Shown here in pieces: positions 1 through 6,573 of a stretch of 8,092 bases of DNA (the stretch's first letter is position 1; every line of letters starts with the position of its first letter). The translations under genes and the position numbers were made by a program. This DNA is from Acidobacteriaceae bacterium (GTDB lineage Bacteria > Acidobacteriota > Terriglobia > Terriglobales > Acidobacteriaceae): the NCBI GenBank assembly GCA_030040115.1, contig JASHUH010000155.1, positions 1 through 8,092 of the forward strand, in the 5' to 3' direction. The notes beneath the pieces are model-generated. The model was given only the letters and a program-made list of their open reading frames with translations, searched no databases and was not told where the DNA came from.

Positions 1-98
1 CCCCTTCGGGCACCTATACCTTGCAGGTCACCGCGCAGTCGAGCAACGGCGTCACCGCAATCACGAACTCGACAAGCTTTGTGCTCACGGTGAATTAG
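1..98 (+). CDS. C-terminal end of an Ig-like/beta-sandwich surface protein (partial)
   Basis: The frame starting at base 3 is open and ends at TAG 96-98, giving about 31 residues that begin PSGTYTLQVTAQSSNG and end SFVLTVN. Alternating hydrophobic and Thr/Ser residues, with the YTLQVTA and FVLTVN strands, are typical of the last beta-strands of Ig-like repeat domains in large secreted or surface proteins common in Acidobacteriota. The rest of the gene lies left of the window, so domain architecture and function cannot be judged. It converges with the molybdoenzyme remnant, with 37 bp between the two stop codons and no clear terminator there. The coding call rests on this composition and the clean stop. 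The Ig-like assignment is by pattern only. Confidence 0.6.
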   Translation, partial: PSGTYTLQVTAQSSNGVTAITNSTSFVLTVN

Positions 99-135
99 CG
101 CCTGTTCACGCTGCTCGTGCGGCGCCCCAACCGGC

Positions 136-1129
136 CTACGCCTTGGCCACTTCCAGCAGGGTCGAGTAAAACGTCGCTCCCGCGCCGATATCGGTGAGCT
201 GCTCGCTGGTGAGGGCGTTCACATTCGCACCGCCCGGGGTCAACTTAGCCCAATCCAGGCTTGCCGCCACCACCCCGGCAGGCAAACTTGAGCTGAGCTT
301 CGCCGTCAACTCCAGCGCGCCGCGGCCGTTGTAGACGCGCACCACGTCTCCCTCCGAGATCCCACGCGTCCGCGTGTCTTCGGGATGCATTTCCAAGCTT
401 TGCCTCTTCCGCTCTTCCATCTTCCCGTGTCCGACAAGGTTGGCGAAAGTCGAATTCAAGTAGTTGTCCGCTTTGCGCGGCAAAAATTCCAGCGGATAGC
501 GCGCCGCCCTCTCGCCCCAGCGCGATTCCGTCGGCGGCGTAAAGGCCGGCAACGGATCGACCTCCGCCGACGCCAAAGTCTCCGAGTAGAACTCGATTTT
601 GCCTGTCGGCGTTTCCAGTCGCCCCGAGCAAAACGGCCGAAAACCCTTGCGATGGAAGCTCAGCGGAATGTGGCCCCGCTCTTCGAGCGCCTCGAACGAG
701 ACATCCTCCATGCCGGGGTTGGTCGAGCGCCCATCCGGCCTCGCCGCCAATGCCTGCCGGATCATTTCTTCCGGCGTATCGCGAAAGCAGGACGCGGTGA
801 ATCCCATGCGCCGCGCGAGCTGCCCGAAAAGCCACACGTTCGAGCGCGCCTCGCCCACCGGCTCAATGGCCTGCTTTGACAGCTGCACAAAATAGTGCCC
901 GTAGGCCGCCTGGATGTCCGTATGCTCCAGAAAGGTCGTCGCCGGCAGAACAAAATCCGCGTAGTCCGTCGTGTCGGTAAAAAATAGCTCGTGGACCACG
1001 GTGGAAAGATCGCTGCGCGCCAGCCCGCGCGCGGCCTTGCTCGTTCACCGTCACCAGCACCGCGCACGAGTCCGGGCAATCGTGCGAGCAAACGGTATGA
1101 ATCACGCGCAAAGGCGGAGAGGAAGCCAT
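136..1129 (-). pseudogene. Internally deleted molybdopterin oxidoreductase (N- and C-terminal remnants)
   Basis: Two pieces of one DMSO-reductase-superfamily enzyme are joined out of frame. From ATG 1129-1127, the first ~34 codons carry VCSHDCPDSC (Cys14, Cys18, Cys22), three of the four ligands expected for the N-terminal [4Fe-4S] cluster. After a GC-only stretch at 1024-1036 the homology jumps to another frame, RGLARSDLSTVVHE, and stays open to TAG 138-136. This second piece has the FFTDTTDYADFVLPATT segment and a full C-terminal molydop-binding domain (PF01568-like), including GGANVNALTSEQLTDIGAGATFYSTL. The two parts total about 330 codons, whereas intact relatives are roughly 700 residues (from memory). 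The fourth Fe-S cysteine, the Mo-ligand region and most cofactor contacts are therefore gone. Reading from the ATG frame runs on in nonsense to about 863. A GTG at 999 could start a C-terminal fragment, but no function is expected. True decay and assembly collapse cannot be told apart here. Confidence 0.85.
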
Positions 1130-1135
1130 GCCGCC

Positions 1136-1141
1136 ATTGTA
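1136..1141 (-). promoter_or_regulatory. Possible -10 element (TACAAT) just before the molybdoenzyme start
   Basis: On the minus strand TACAAT ends six bases before ATG 1129, and no Shine-Dalgarno-like sequence precedes that ATG. A TANNNT box at this distance matches the arrangement known for leaderless transcripts in some bacteria. No good -35 hexamer is visible at 16-18 bp. This is a weak call based on pattern alone. Confidence 0.25.
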
Positions 1142-1280
1142 GGTCAAGCCGCGTCTGGGCCGAGCGCAATCCCGCGCACCCTCACAAAAACCAGCCCACT
1201 TCGCAACCAAACCATTGACGCGAAGGTGGTAGCCCTGCTCGCGAAGGTTCTTCAACTCTCCGGCCCACTCGCAACCCCGC

Positions 1281-1286
1281 TAAAAT
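1281..1286 (+). promoter_or_regulatory. Possible -10 element (TAAAAT) just before murJ
   Basis: TAAAAT ends eight bases before the GTG at 1295, so a transcript from it would start at or within two bases of the start codon. Only a partial ribosome binding site (GAG at 1288-1290) lies between them. No matching -35 is clear. TTGACG at 1215-1220 is too far upstream. This is a weak call. Confidence 0.25.
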
Positions 1287-1294
1287 CGAGATAA

Positions 1295-2941
1295 GTGACC
1301 GGCTCGTCCTCAACTCAACCCGCTCCGCGCGCTTCTTCCTGGTGGGTGCGCGGCTTGCAGCTTCTCCATCCCTCCTACGCGCACAGCGTTTTTTCGGCCA
1401 CCGTGATTCTCATGGTGTCCACTTTCCTGTCGCGCATCATCGGGCTGGTGCGGGTCAAATATATCGTGTGGCTTTTCGGCAGCGGGGTCTCGGCCGACGC
1501 CTTCAACGCCGCCTTCGTGCTGCCCGACATGATTTCCTACTTCCTGGTAGGCGGCGCCGCCTCCATCACCTTCGTCACCATCCTCACCCGCTATCGCGAA
1601 ACCGGCCGCGAGGCCGAAGGCGAGCGCTCGCTCTCCGTCATCCTCACCACCATGTACCTGGTGCTGGGCGGGGCCATTGGGCTCGGGGAAATCTTGGCCC
1701 CCTGGTACGTGGGCTGGTGGTTCAACGGCTTCGACCCCCATAAAGCCGCGCTTTGTGTTCTCCTCACCCGCATTCTGTTGCCTGCCCAGTTATGCTTTTT
1801 CGCCGGCGGCGTCTTTGGTGCGGTGCTGCTGGTGCGCAAGCAGTTCAGCGTGCAGGCCGTGGCCCCGCTCATCTACGGTCTCGGGACCATCGTCGGCGGC
1901 GTGCTCCTCGTCAAGCACATCGGCGTCTCTTCGCTCGCTATTGGGACGGTGGGCGGCGCCGCGTGCGGCCCGCTGCTCCTCAACTGGTTCTTCGCCCGCC
2001 GCGCCGGCGCCCGCTACCACGTGATCCTCGACTGGCATGACCAAGGGTTGCGCGAGTGGGTGCGGCTCTCGCTGCCGCTCATGGCCGGCGTCTCCCTGGT
2101 CACCGCCGATAACTGGATCATCGCCCACTTCGCGTCTAAGATCGGCGGCGCCGTCTCGCTCATGAGCTACGCCAAGCAGTTCTTCACCGCACCCATGGCC
2201 ATGCTCGCTCAGGCCGCCGGAGCCGCTTCGCTGCCCTTTTTCGCCAGCCTCTGGTCGCAGGACCGCCATTACGAATTCGCCGTCAACGTCGCCGACTCGG
2301 TCTCCCGTGTCGCTTCACTCGGACTGCTCGCCGCCTCCATCATGGTTGCGCTCGGCCGCCCCGCCATCGATCTCGTCTTCACCGGCGGCCACTTTTCCAC
2401 CGCAAACGCCAACCTCTGCGCCGTCTACTTCGCCGTCTTCTCGCTCTCGCTGTTTCTCTGGTCCGCGCAAGCTATCTACTCGCGCGCCTTTTACGCCGCC
2501 GGCAATACCTTCGTCCCCATGGTCGCGGGAACCATCGTCACCGCCGTCTCCCTGCCCATCTATAACGCCCTCTTCCACTGGCAGGGCGCCGTGGGCCTCG
2601 CCATCGCGTCGGACATCGGCATCGCCATGCAAACCCTCAGCATCGCCATCCTGCTGCACAAGCGGCGCATGGTTTCGCTGGCCAGTCTCGATTTTAGGGA
2701 GATGGGCCGCTGCCTGCTCGCCTCCCTCGCCGCCGGCGTGGCCGTCTGGTTTGCCGTCTGGGGATGGAGCGCGCTCCTTCATTACATCCACGGCTCGACA
2801 ATCGCCTATCAAACCCGCTGGGCGGACCTCGAAATCGTTCTCGCCGGCCTCGCTCTCTGGCTGGTCGCAGCCAAGTGGACCCTCGAAAAAACCGGCTCCG
2901 CCCTGCCCCGCGTCGCCATGCGCCGTCTCGGCTTGAGATGA
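1295..2941 (+). CDS. murJ: MurJ/MviN-family lipid flippase-like membrane protein
   Basis: This 548-residue polytopic protein belongs to the MurJ/MviN branch of the MOP exporter superfamily, whose best-known member flips lipid II across the inner membrane for peptidoglycan synthesis. TM1 and the following region, FLSRIIGLVR then GVSADAFNAAFVLPDM, align without gaps to E. coli MurJ as I remember it, placing Arg47, Arg53 and Asp68 at E. coli Arg18, Arg24 and Asp39. Many hydrophobic segments follow, consistent with about 14 helices. The start is GTG 1295: an in-frame TAA at 1292-1294 directly precedes it, so nothing further upstream is possible, and a start inside TM1 (Met40) would cut the helix. 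Length is slightly above the usual ~510-530, mostly from a ~30-residue N-terminal extension. Residues equivalent to E. coli Arg52, Arg270 and Glu273 appear to be Ser81, Gln295 and Thr298, so it may be a divergent paralogue rather than the housekeeping flippase. It stands alone on its strand. Confidence 0.85.
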   Translation: MTGSSSTQPAPRASSWWVRGLQLLHPSYAHSVFSATVILMVSTFLSRIIGLVRVKYIVWLFGSGVSADAFNAAFVLPDMISYFLVGGAASITFVTILTRYRETGREAEGERSLSVILTTMYLVLGGAIGLGEILAPWYVGWWFNGFDPHKAALCVLLTRILLPAQLCFFAGGVFGAVLLVRKQFSVQAVAPLIYGLGTIVGGVLLVKHIGVSSLAIGTVGGAACGPLLLNWFFARRAGARYHVILDWHDQGLREWVRLSLPLMAGVSLVTADNWIIAHFASKIGGAVSLMSYAKQFFTAPMAMLAQAAGAASLPFFASLWSQDRHYEFAVNVADSVSRVASLGLLAASIMVALGRPAIDLVFTGGHFSTANANLCAVYFAVFSLSLFLWSAQAIYSRAFYAAGNTFVPMVAGTIVTAVSLPIYNALFHWQGAVGLAIASDIGIAMQTLSIAILLHKRRMVSLASLDFREMGRCLLASLAAGVAVWFAVWGWSALLHYIHGSTIAYQTRWADLEIVLAGLALWLVAAKWTLEKTGSALPRVAMRRLGLR

Positions 2942-2946
2942 TCGCC

Positions 2947-2964
2947 GGCCGCTGACCAGCCGCC
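2947..2964. terminator. Weak candidate terminator hairpin between convergent genes
   Basis: Six bases after the murJ stop lies an imperfect palindrome: arms GGC-C-GCTG and CAGC-C-GCC, with a central AC and one C-C mismatch per arm pair. It sits in the 52-bp gap between murJ and the convergent PPC gene, where a bidirectional terminator would be expected. It lacks a T-run on either side, so intrinsic termination is doubtful. Confidence 0.2.
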
Positions 2965-2993
2965 GCCCCGGCTATCCAGATCCCCGCACTCCT

Positions 2994-3599
2994 CTACCGG
3001 TACGAGCTATCGTCCAGCCGGCTGAAATTCACGTCGTTCATCACCCCGATGGTGACAATCGCGAACGTGAACACCTCCGTTCCCGGCTCCAGGTGCCCGG
3101 CAATCACGCGGTCCGGCGTCGCCAGCGTGATGTGGGGATGAAGTTTGCCATTCATGACGTAGCCGTTCATGCTCACGATGTCCGCTCCCTGTGTCAGATT
3201 GGTCTCATAGGTGTCCTTCGAGGGCAGCGTCCGGTTGCTCACCTGGTGAAGCTGGTAACCCCGCACCGATCCCACTGCGGCCAGAATCACGCCGTTCTGG
3301 ATGTGCTCCTGCTTCACCATCCGGGTCAGCCCCGCCAGCAGGTCGGTCTTATATTTGAAGCGCAACACCACCACGCGGTCGAAATGTCCCGTCACCGCGT
3401 ACACATCGGGAACCGCGCTGCTATTCGGTTTTTCACCCCCGGGCGGGGCTTGATGCGCAATCATCCGCCGCGTCTCCTGCGGCCGCGCCCAACTCGCCGC
3501 CGTCAACGCCAGCATCGCCATGCAAGCCGCAATGGCCAACCGCCAATGCGCCCCCTGCCGTCCCACGCTGTCCCTAAGTCTGAAATTCTCTGGAAACAT
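2994..3599 (-). CDS. Exported PPC (DUF296) domain protein
   Basis: The 201-residue product has a basic N-terminus, a hydrophobic segment at about residues 20-37 and a plausible signal-peptidase site after ASWA (38). A PPC domain (plants and prokaryotes conserved, PF03479/DUF296) covers roughly residues 68-192. Diagnostic features are the start of the domain (FDRVVVLRFKY), the GVILAAVGSV strand, and the LHPHITLA...AGHLEPGTEVF block. His154, His156 and His169 there match the histidines that bind a metal in bacterial PPC proteins of known structure. The biochemical role of stand-alone bacterial PPC proteins is not settled, so I assign none. The start ATG 3599 is fixed by an excellent ribosome binding site. 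It lies 235 bp downstream of the tolC-like gene on the same strand, far enough for its own promoter. The signal-like N-terminus is unusual, since most PPC proteins I know of are cytosolic. Family confidence is high; export is inferred. Confidence 0.85.
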   Translation of the reverse strand: MFPENFRLRDSVGRQGAHWRLAIAACMAMLALTAASWARPQETRRMIAHQAPPGGEKPNSSAVPDVYAVTGHFDRVVVLRFKYKTDLLAGLTRMVKQEHIQNGVILAAVGSVRGYQLHQVSNRTLPSKDTYETNLTQGADIVSMNGYVMNGKLHPHITLATPDRVIAGHLEPGTEVFTFAIVTIGVMNDVNFSRLDDSSYR

Positions 3600-3604
3600 C
3601 CATT

Positions 3605-3611
3605 CCCCTCC
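3605..3611 (-). promoter_or_regulatory. Strong ribosome binding site of the PPC gene
   Basis: On the minus strand GGAGGGG is followed by five bases and ATG 3599. It is the strongest Shine-Dalgarno match in the window. It fixes the start of the PPC protein and shows that this host uses Shine-Dalgarno initiation for at least some genes. Confidence 0.75.
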
Positions 3612-3644
3612 GCCTCGTCTCGCTTACTTCAAAAGAGCGGCATT

Positions 3645-3653
3645 AGAATACCA
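3645..3653 (-). promoter_or_regulatory. Possible extended -10 promoter for the PPC gene
   Basis: The minus strand reads TGGTATTCT, an extended -10 pattern (TG-N-TATTCT), in the otherwise non-coding 235-bp gap upstream of the PPC gene. Transcription would start near 3638 and give a ~40-base leader containing the GGAGGGG site. No convincing -35 hexamer is present. This is speculative. Confidence 0.25.
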
Positions 3654-3711
3654 GCGCAGGCAAGGCAGAAGGATAGCTAGCGCCGTCGCGCCGCGATACA
3701 GGATGCCGGCG

Positions 3712-3745
3712 GGAAATCGCCTGCGCCGCAGCCTGGATGATTTCC
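3712..3745. repeat. Inverted repeat (two-stem hairpin) between tolC-like and PPC genes
   Basis: GGAAATC at 3712-3718 pairs perfectly with GATTTCC at 3739-3745. Inside the 20-base loop CTGC and GCAG form a second 4-bp stem. It lies 90 bp past the tolC-like stop on the minus strand and upstream of the candidate PPC promoter. There is no T-run, so it is not a clear terminator. It could stabilise the 3' end of the tolC-like mRNA or be chance. The remainder of the 3600-3834 gap shows no gene. Confidence 0.3.
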
Positions 3746-3834
3746 AGTAAACAAAGAGGTTAATCCGTAAAGGGGAGGGGCGCTGGCGAAACATGGTCCA
3801 GCAGTCCGAGCATTGTTAGCGCCGGATGAACCCG

Positions 3835-5304
3835 CTATCGCCCCAGAAAGACTCGGTACTGCTGTTCAAGCACCCCGGATGCTCGCGCCAACCCCAGCTT
3901 CGACACGTTGTACTGGTACAGGCTCTCCACGAGATTGCTCTGCGCCGTGGTCAGCGTCGCCTGTGCGGTGACCAGCGGAAGGTTGTCATCCACGCCCGCG
4001 TTCACCCGGTCCGTCTCGTCGCTGAGCGCGCGCGTGGCCAGCTCCACGTTGGAGCGCGCCACGTCCACCAGCTTGGCCGCCGCCGCCACATCCAAAAGCG
4101 CCGAGCGCACCTGCTCGTCGATCTGCTGGCGCAGGCTGTCGCGTTGCGCGTTGACGGCGTTCATCTGGGCCAAGGAGGCGTCTTCGTCGCCGCGCAGACT
4201 CGCTTCGCGGAAAATGGGCAAGCTCAAAGTGCCCATGGCCAGCAAGTTGCCGTGCGTGCCGGCCCCGTTCACCGTGCTGGTCTGGTAGTAGCCCTCGAAC
4301 TTAAGGCTCGGCCAGCGCTGGCTGCGGTACGCCGCATGAATCGCCTTGAATTCGACTGCCTGGTTCTGCAGGTTCTGGTAGTCCTGGCGGTCCTGGTATG
4401 CGATGGCCAGCACTTCGGCCGGCGATTGCAGCGCCAGTTCGCTATAAGGGGCCGTGTCAACGAGTGCAATCTTCTGCCCCGGCGCCACGCCGATCTCGCG
4501 CTTGAGCAGGATCTGGTCTTTTTCGAGCGCGTTTTGCGCCGCGATCAGCGCCTGTTGTTGCGCTTGTAACTCCACCTGCGCCCGCAACTCATCGATGCCG
4601 GCCACGGTTCCGGCCTCATGCTCAGCGTGCGCATGGTCAAAGAGAGTTTGCGCCTCGGCAACCTGCGCGTGCGCGTTGTCCACCTCGCTCGCGTCGGCAA
4701 TGCAGCGCAGATACTGGTCGGCCACGTTCTGCACCACCTGGCCCCGCGCCGTCATTTTGGCGAAGTAAGCCGAGCGCTCCGCGGCGCCCGCAGCCTTCCA
4801 GCCCGCGATCACGGGGCCTGAAAACAGCGTCTCCGTGAAGTGAACGGTCCCGTCGGTCAAATAGTCCTTGGTGATAGTGGAAAATCCCGGCGGAATGACC
4901 CCGCCCGGAAACAGAAACGTGAACTTTGACAAAAGGGAAGAAGTGAACCCCAGCGCCGCCAGGTTGTGCTCGTAATACCCGGTGTCGCCGGTGAGCGTGA
5001 TCGTAGGCAAAAACCCCTGCAGCGCCTGGTCGCGTTCGCCGTGGAGAATTTTTTCGTTGTTTTCGGCCTCTTTGAGGCCCAGATTGTTCTCGAGCCCCCG
5101 CCGTACGGCGTCATCGAGCGAAAGCCGCAAGGTTTGGTCGCTGAGCGGCTGCGCGGTCACGCTGCCAAAGTAGGGATCGGTGGCCGACGACGGATTCTGC
5201 GCGACTGCCCTCGCGCCGCTTATCGATAAAAAAACGAAAAAAAGACCTGCCGCCACTCCCGCTCCTGGCCGGCGCGCAGCATGTAACCCTCGCTTCACGT
5301 TCAT
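3835..5304 (-). CDS. TolC-family outer-membrane efflux factor
   Basis: This is an outer-membrane channel subunit of the OEP family (PF02321, two copies), which normally docks with a periplasmic adaptor and an inner-membrane pump in RND, ABC or type I secretion systems. From ATG 5304 it has 489 residues. It has a signal peptide with basic MNVKRGLHAARR, a hydrophobic core at about 17-29 and likely cleavage after AVA (35), without a lipobox cysteine, so it resembles TolC more than lipidated OprM. The first OEP repeat begins RLSLDDAVRRGLENNLGL. The second ends with the family hallmark AGVDDNLPLVTAQATLTTAQ followed by SLYQYNVSKLGLARASG. Long Ala/Gln/Leu-rich helices lie between. The frame is open to 5406, but GAGAGA at 5308-5313 and the signal peptide favour ATG 5304 (or the adjacent ATG 5307). 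No adaptor or pump gene is visible in the window. It is transcribed divergently from the PKS operon. Confidence 0.88.
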   Translation of the reverse strand: MNVKRGLHAARRPGAGVAAGLFFVFLSISGARAVAQNPSSATDPYFGSVTAQPLSDQTLRLSLDDAVRRGLENNLGLKEAENNEKILHGERDQALQGFLPTITLTGDTGYYEHNLAALGFTSSLLSKFTFLFPGGVIPPGFSTITKDYLTDGTVHFTETLFSGPVIAGWKAAGAAERSAYFAKMTARGQVVQNVADQYLRCIADASEVDNAHAQVAEAQTLFDHAHAEHEAGTVAGIDELRAQVELQAQQQALIAAQNALEKDQILLKREIGVAPGQKIALVDTAPYSELALQSPAEVLAIAYQDRQDYQNLQNQAVEFKAIHAAYRSQRWPSLKFEGYYQTSTVNGAGTHGNLLAMGTLSLPIFREASLRGDEDASLAQMNAVNAQRDSLRQQIDEQVRSALLDVAAAAKLVDVARSNVELATRALSDETDRVNAGVDDNLPLVTAQATLTTAQSNLVESLYQYNVSKLGLARASGVLEQQYRVFLGR

Positions 5305-5408
5305 CATTCTCTCAGATGAGCCCGGCGCGCAGAGGATGCACAGATCCGACCACGATGCTCCGGTTTTCCGCATCCAACCGCATAGGCGTCGCCGTCCAAT
5401 AAGCAATT

Positions 5409-5429
5409 AAGCGGCGGCTTGAGCCGCTT
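5409..5429. repeat. Inverted repeat in the tolC-like/PKS divergent gap
   Basis: AAGCGGC at 5409-5415 and GCCGCTT at 5423-5429 are perfect 7-bp arms around the loop GGCTTGA, with one more T following. It sits about 105 bp from the tolC-like start and 83 bp from the PKS start. It could be an operator-like palindrome or an RNA hairpin. A terminator is unlikely because no transcript in the window would end here. Confidence 0.35.
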
Positions 5430-5481
5430 TCGGGGCTTTCACCCATCTGCCCGATCGTACTTGGGTCGGATGGTGTGGAGT

Positions 5482-5498
5482 GGCGGCCGCGGGCCGCC
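5482..5498 (+). promoter_or_regulatory. GC hairpin directly before the PKS ribosome binding site
   Basis: GGCGGCC at 5482-5488 and GGCCGCC at 5492-5498 form a perfect 7-bp all-G/C stem with a GCG loop. Only three bases separate it from the Shine-Dalgarno GAGGA at 5502-5506. In the PKS mRNA leader such a stem would be very stable and close enough to influence ribosome binding or protect the 5' end. The structure is seen in the sequence; a regulatory role is inferred. Confidence 0.4.
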
Positions 5499-5501
5499 GT
5501 C

Positions 5502-5506
5502 GAGGA
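5502..5506 (+). promoter_or_regulatory. Ribosome binding site deciding the PKS start
   Basis: GAGGA followed by five bases leads into ATG 5512. The frame is open from an ATG at 5419, but that upstream start lacks a comparable site, would add 31 residues without family character, and would place the GC hairpin inside the coding sequence. Confidence 0.75.
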
Positions 5507-5511
5507 TTTCC

Positions 5512-6573
5512 ATGACAGGCGTTTTCATTGAGCGCATCGCAACCGCGGTTCCGGAGCACGATATCCATGAGCCGTTTGTGCGGTTCGCCGCAGATATGCT
5601 GTCCAACCCGAGGGCGCGCGCGATCTTTCAGCGTCTGGTGGCGAAATCGGAGATCCGGCGCCGTTTCTCCTGTCTGCAAGCCGAAGAGCCGCGCCGCGGC
5701 GGGCCCACCGACGCATTCTCTTTCTACGCGAGCGGAAGTTTTCCCTCCACCGCCCGCCGCATGGAGGTTTTCGAGCGCTGTGCGCCGCCCCTCGTCTACA
5801 AAGCCCTGGCCCGCCTGGCTCTGACGGCCGAAGAGTGCAGCCGGATTGGCCACGTTATCGTAAGCTGCTGCACGGGTTTTTACGCGCCCGGACTCGATCT
5901 TGAGATCGTCGATTACCTTGGGCTGCCGCACGCGACCGAGCGGACGATTGTCGGGTTCATGGGCTGCTATGCGGCCATCAACGCGCTCAAGGTGGCGCGC
6001 CATTTCGTTCGTTCCGAGCCCGATGCGAAGGCGTTGCTTGTGAATCTCGAATTGTGTACGCTGCATTTCCACGAAACACAGGAAATGGGTGAAGTATTGG
6101 CGTTTCTGCTCTTCGCCGATGGCTGCGCGGCGAGTCTCGTGGGCGCCACGCCTACCGGTTTCGCCGTCGATGGCTTTCACGCCCTGCGCATCGCGAGCTC
6201 CAGCGAAATGATTACTTGGCGCATTGGCGATATGGGCTTCGATATGTTTCTTTCGACGCATGTGCCGGGCCAGATCGCCCAGGCCATGCGCGAGAATTCC
6301 GCCGCGATCACGGGAAATCGGCCGATAACGCTGTGGGCGGTGCACCCTGGGGGCCGGGCCATCCTCGACGCCGTCGAGGACGGCCTGGCGCTGGCGCCCG
6401 ACGCTCTGCGCGCTTCGCGCTGTGTATTGTCATCCTTCGGCAACATGTCCTCGGCCACGGTGATGTTCGTGCTCCAGCGCCTGATGCGCGAGGCCGCGGC
6501 CGGCCAGCCCGGCTGCGCCATCTCGTTTGGGCCCGGTGTGACTGCGGAGATTATGCGCTTCCATGCCGCATGA
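5512..6573 (+). CDS. Type III polyketide synthase (chalcone/stilbene synthase family)
   Basis: This homodimeric ketosynthase-type enzyme condenses malonyl-CoA units onto an acyl-CoA starter and cyclises the chain to resorcinols, pyrones or related aromatics. The protein is 353 residues, the usual family size. The catalytic triad is intact: Cys152 in GFMGCYAAINALK, His278 in LWAVHPGGRAILD and Asn311 in SSFGNMSSATVMF. Also present are the SCCTGFYAPGLDLEIV segment (118-133), FADGCAASLVG (201-211) and the terminal SFGPGVTAEI loop. These look like bacterial alkylpyrone/alkylresorcinol synthases more than plant CHS. Start ATG 5512 is set by GAGGA five bases upstream. It is the first gene of a tight operon; its stop overlaps the methyltransferase by 11 bp. 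With a methyltransferase and a flavoprotein next, the product is probably a methylated and oxidised phenolic lipid or pyrone, but starter and chain length cannot be read from the sequence. Family assignment is near certain; product is inference. Confidence 0.95.
   Translation: MTGVFIERIATAVPEHDIHEPFVRFAADMLSNPRARAIFQRLVAKSEIRRRFSCLQAEEPRRGGPTDAFSFYASGSFPSTARRMEVFERCAPPLVYKALARLALTAEECSRIGHVIVSCCTGFYAPGLDLEIVDYLGLPHATERTIVGFMGCYAAINALKVARHFVRSEPDAKALLVNLELCTLHFHETQEMGEVLAFLLFADGCAASLVGATPTGFAVDGFHALRIASSSEMITWRIGDMGFDMFLSTHVPGQIAQAMRENSAAITGNRPITLWAVHPGGRAILDAVEDGLALAPDALRASRCVLSSFGNMSSATVMFVLQRLMREAAAGQPGCAISFGPGVTAEIMRFHAA

Noticed and set aside
863..1255. A separate 130-residue protein starting at 1255 on the minus strand
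   Set aside because: Only the part from ATG 1129 to about 1030 has homology (molybdoenzyme N-terminus); upstream it is intergenic and downstream it is the out-of-frame shadow of the C-terminal remnant.
1790..2269. Minus-strand frame of 159 codons rich in Gly, Glu and His
   Set aside because: It is antisense to the membrane segments of the MurJ-like gene; its composition is what the reverse complement of hydrophobic GC-rich coding gives.
3826..4569. Open frame of 247 codons on the plus strand
   Set aside because: It is antisense to the second half of the TolC-family gene and has Arg/Val/Leu-rich low-complexity content, without a ribosome binding site or known motif.
5409..5430. Intrinsic terminator reading of the 5409-5429 inverted repeat
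   Set aside because: Both neighbouring genes are transcribed away from this gap, and only three T residues follow the stem, so a terminator has no transcript to end.
5419..5511. Longer PKS start at ATG 5419
   Set aside because: The extra 31 residues have no family character, no Shine-Dalgarno precedes 5419, and GAGGA at 5502-5506 points to ATG 5512.
5407..6345. Long open frame (312 codons) on the minus strand
   Set aside because: It lies antisense to the type III PKS, whose catalytic motifs and ribosome binding site are unmistakable; the minus product is Arg/Gly/Ala-rich with no recognisable family. It is a GC-rich shadow frame.
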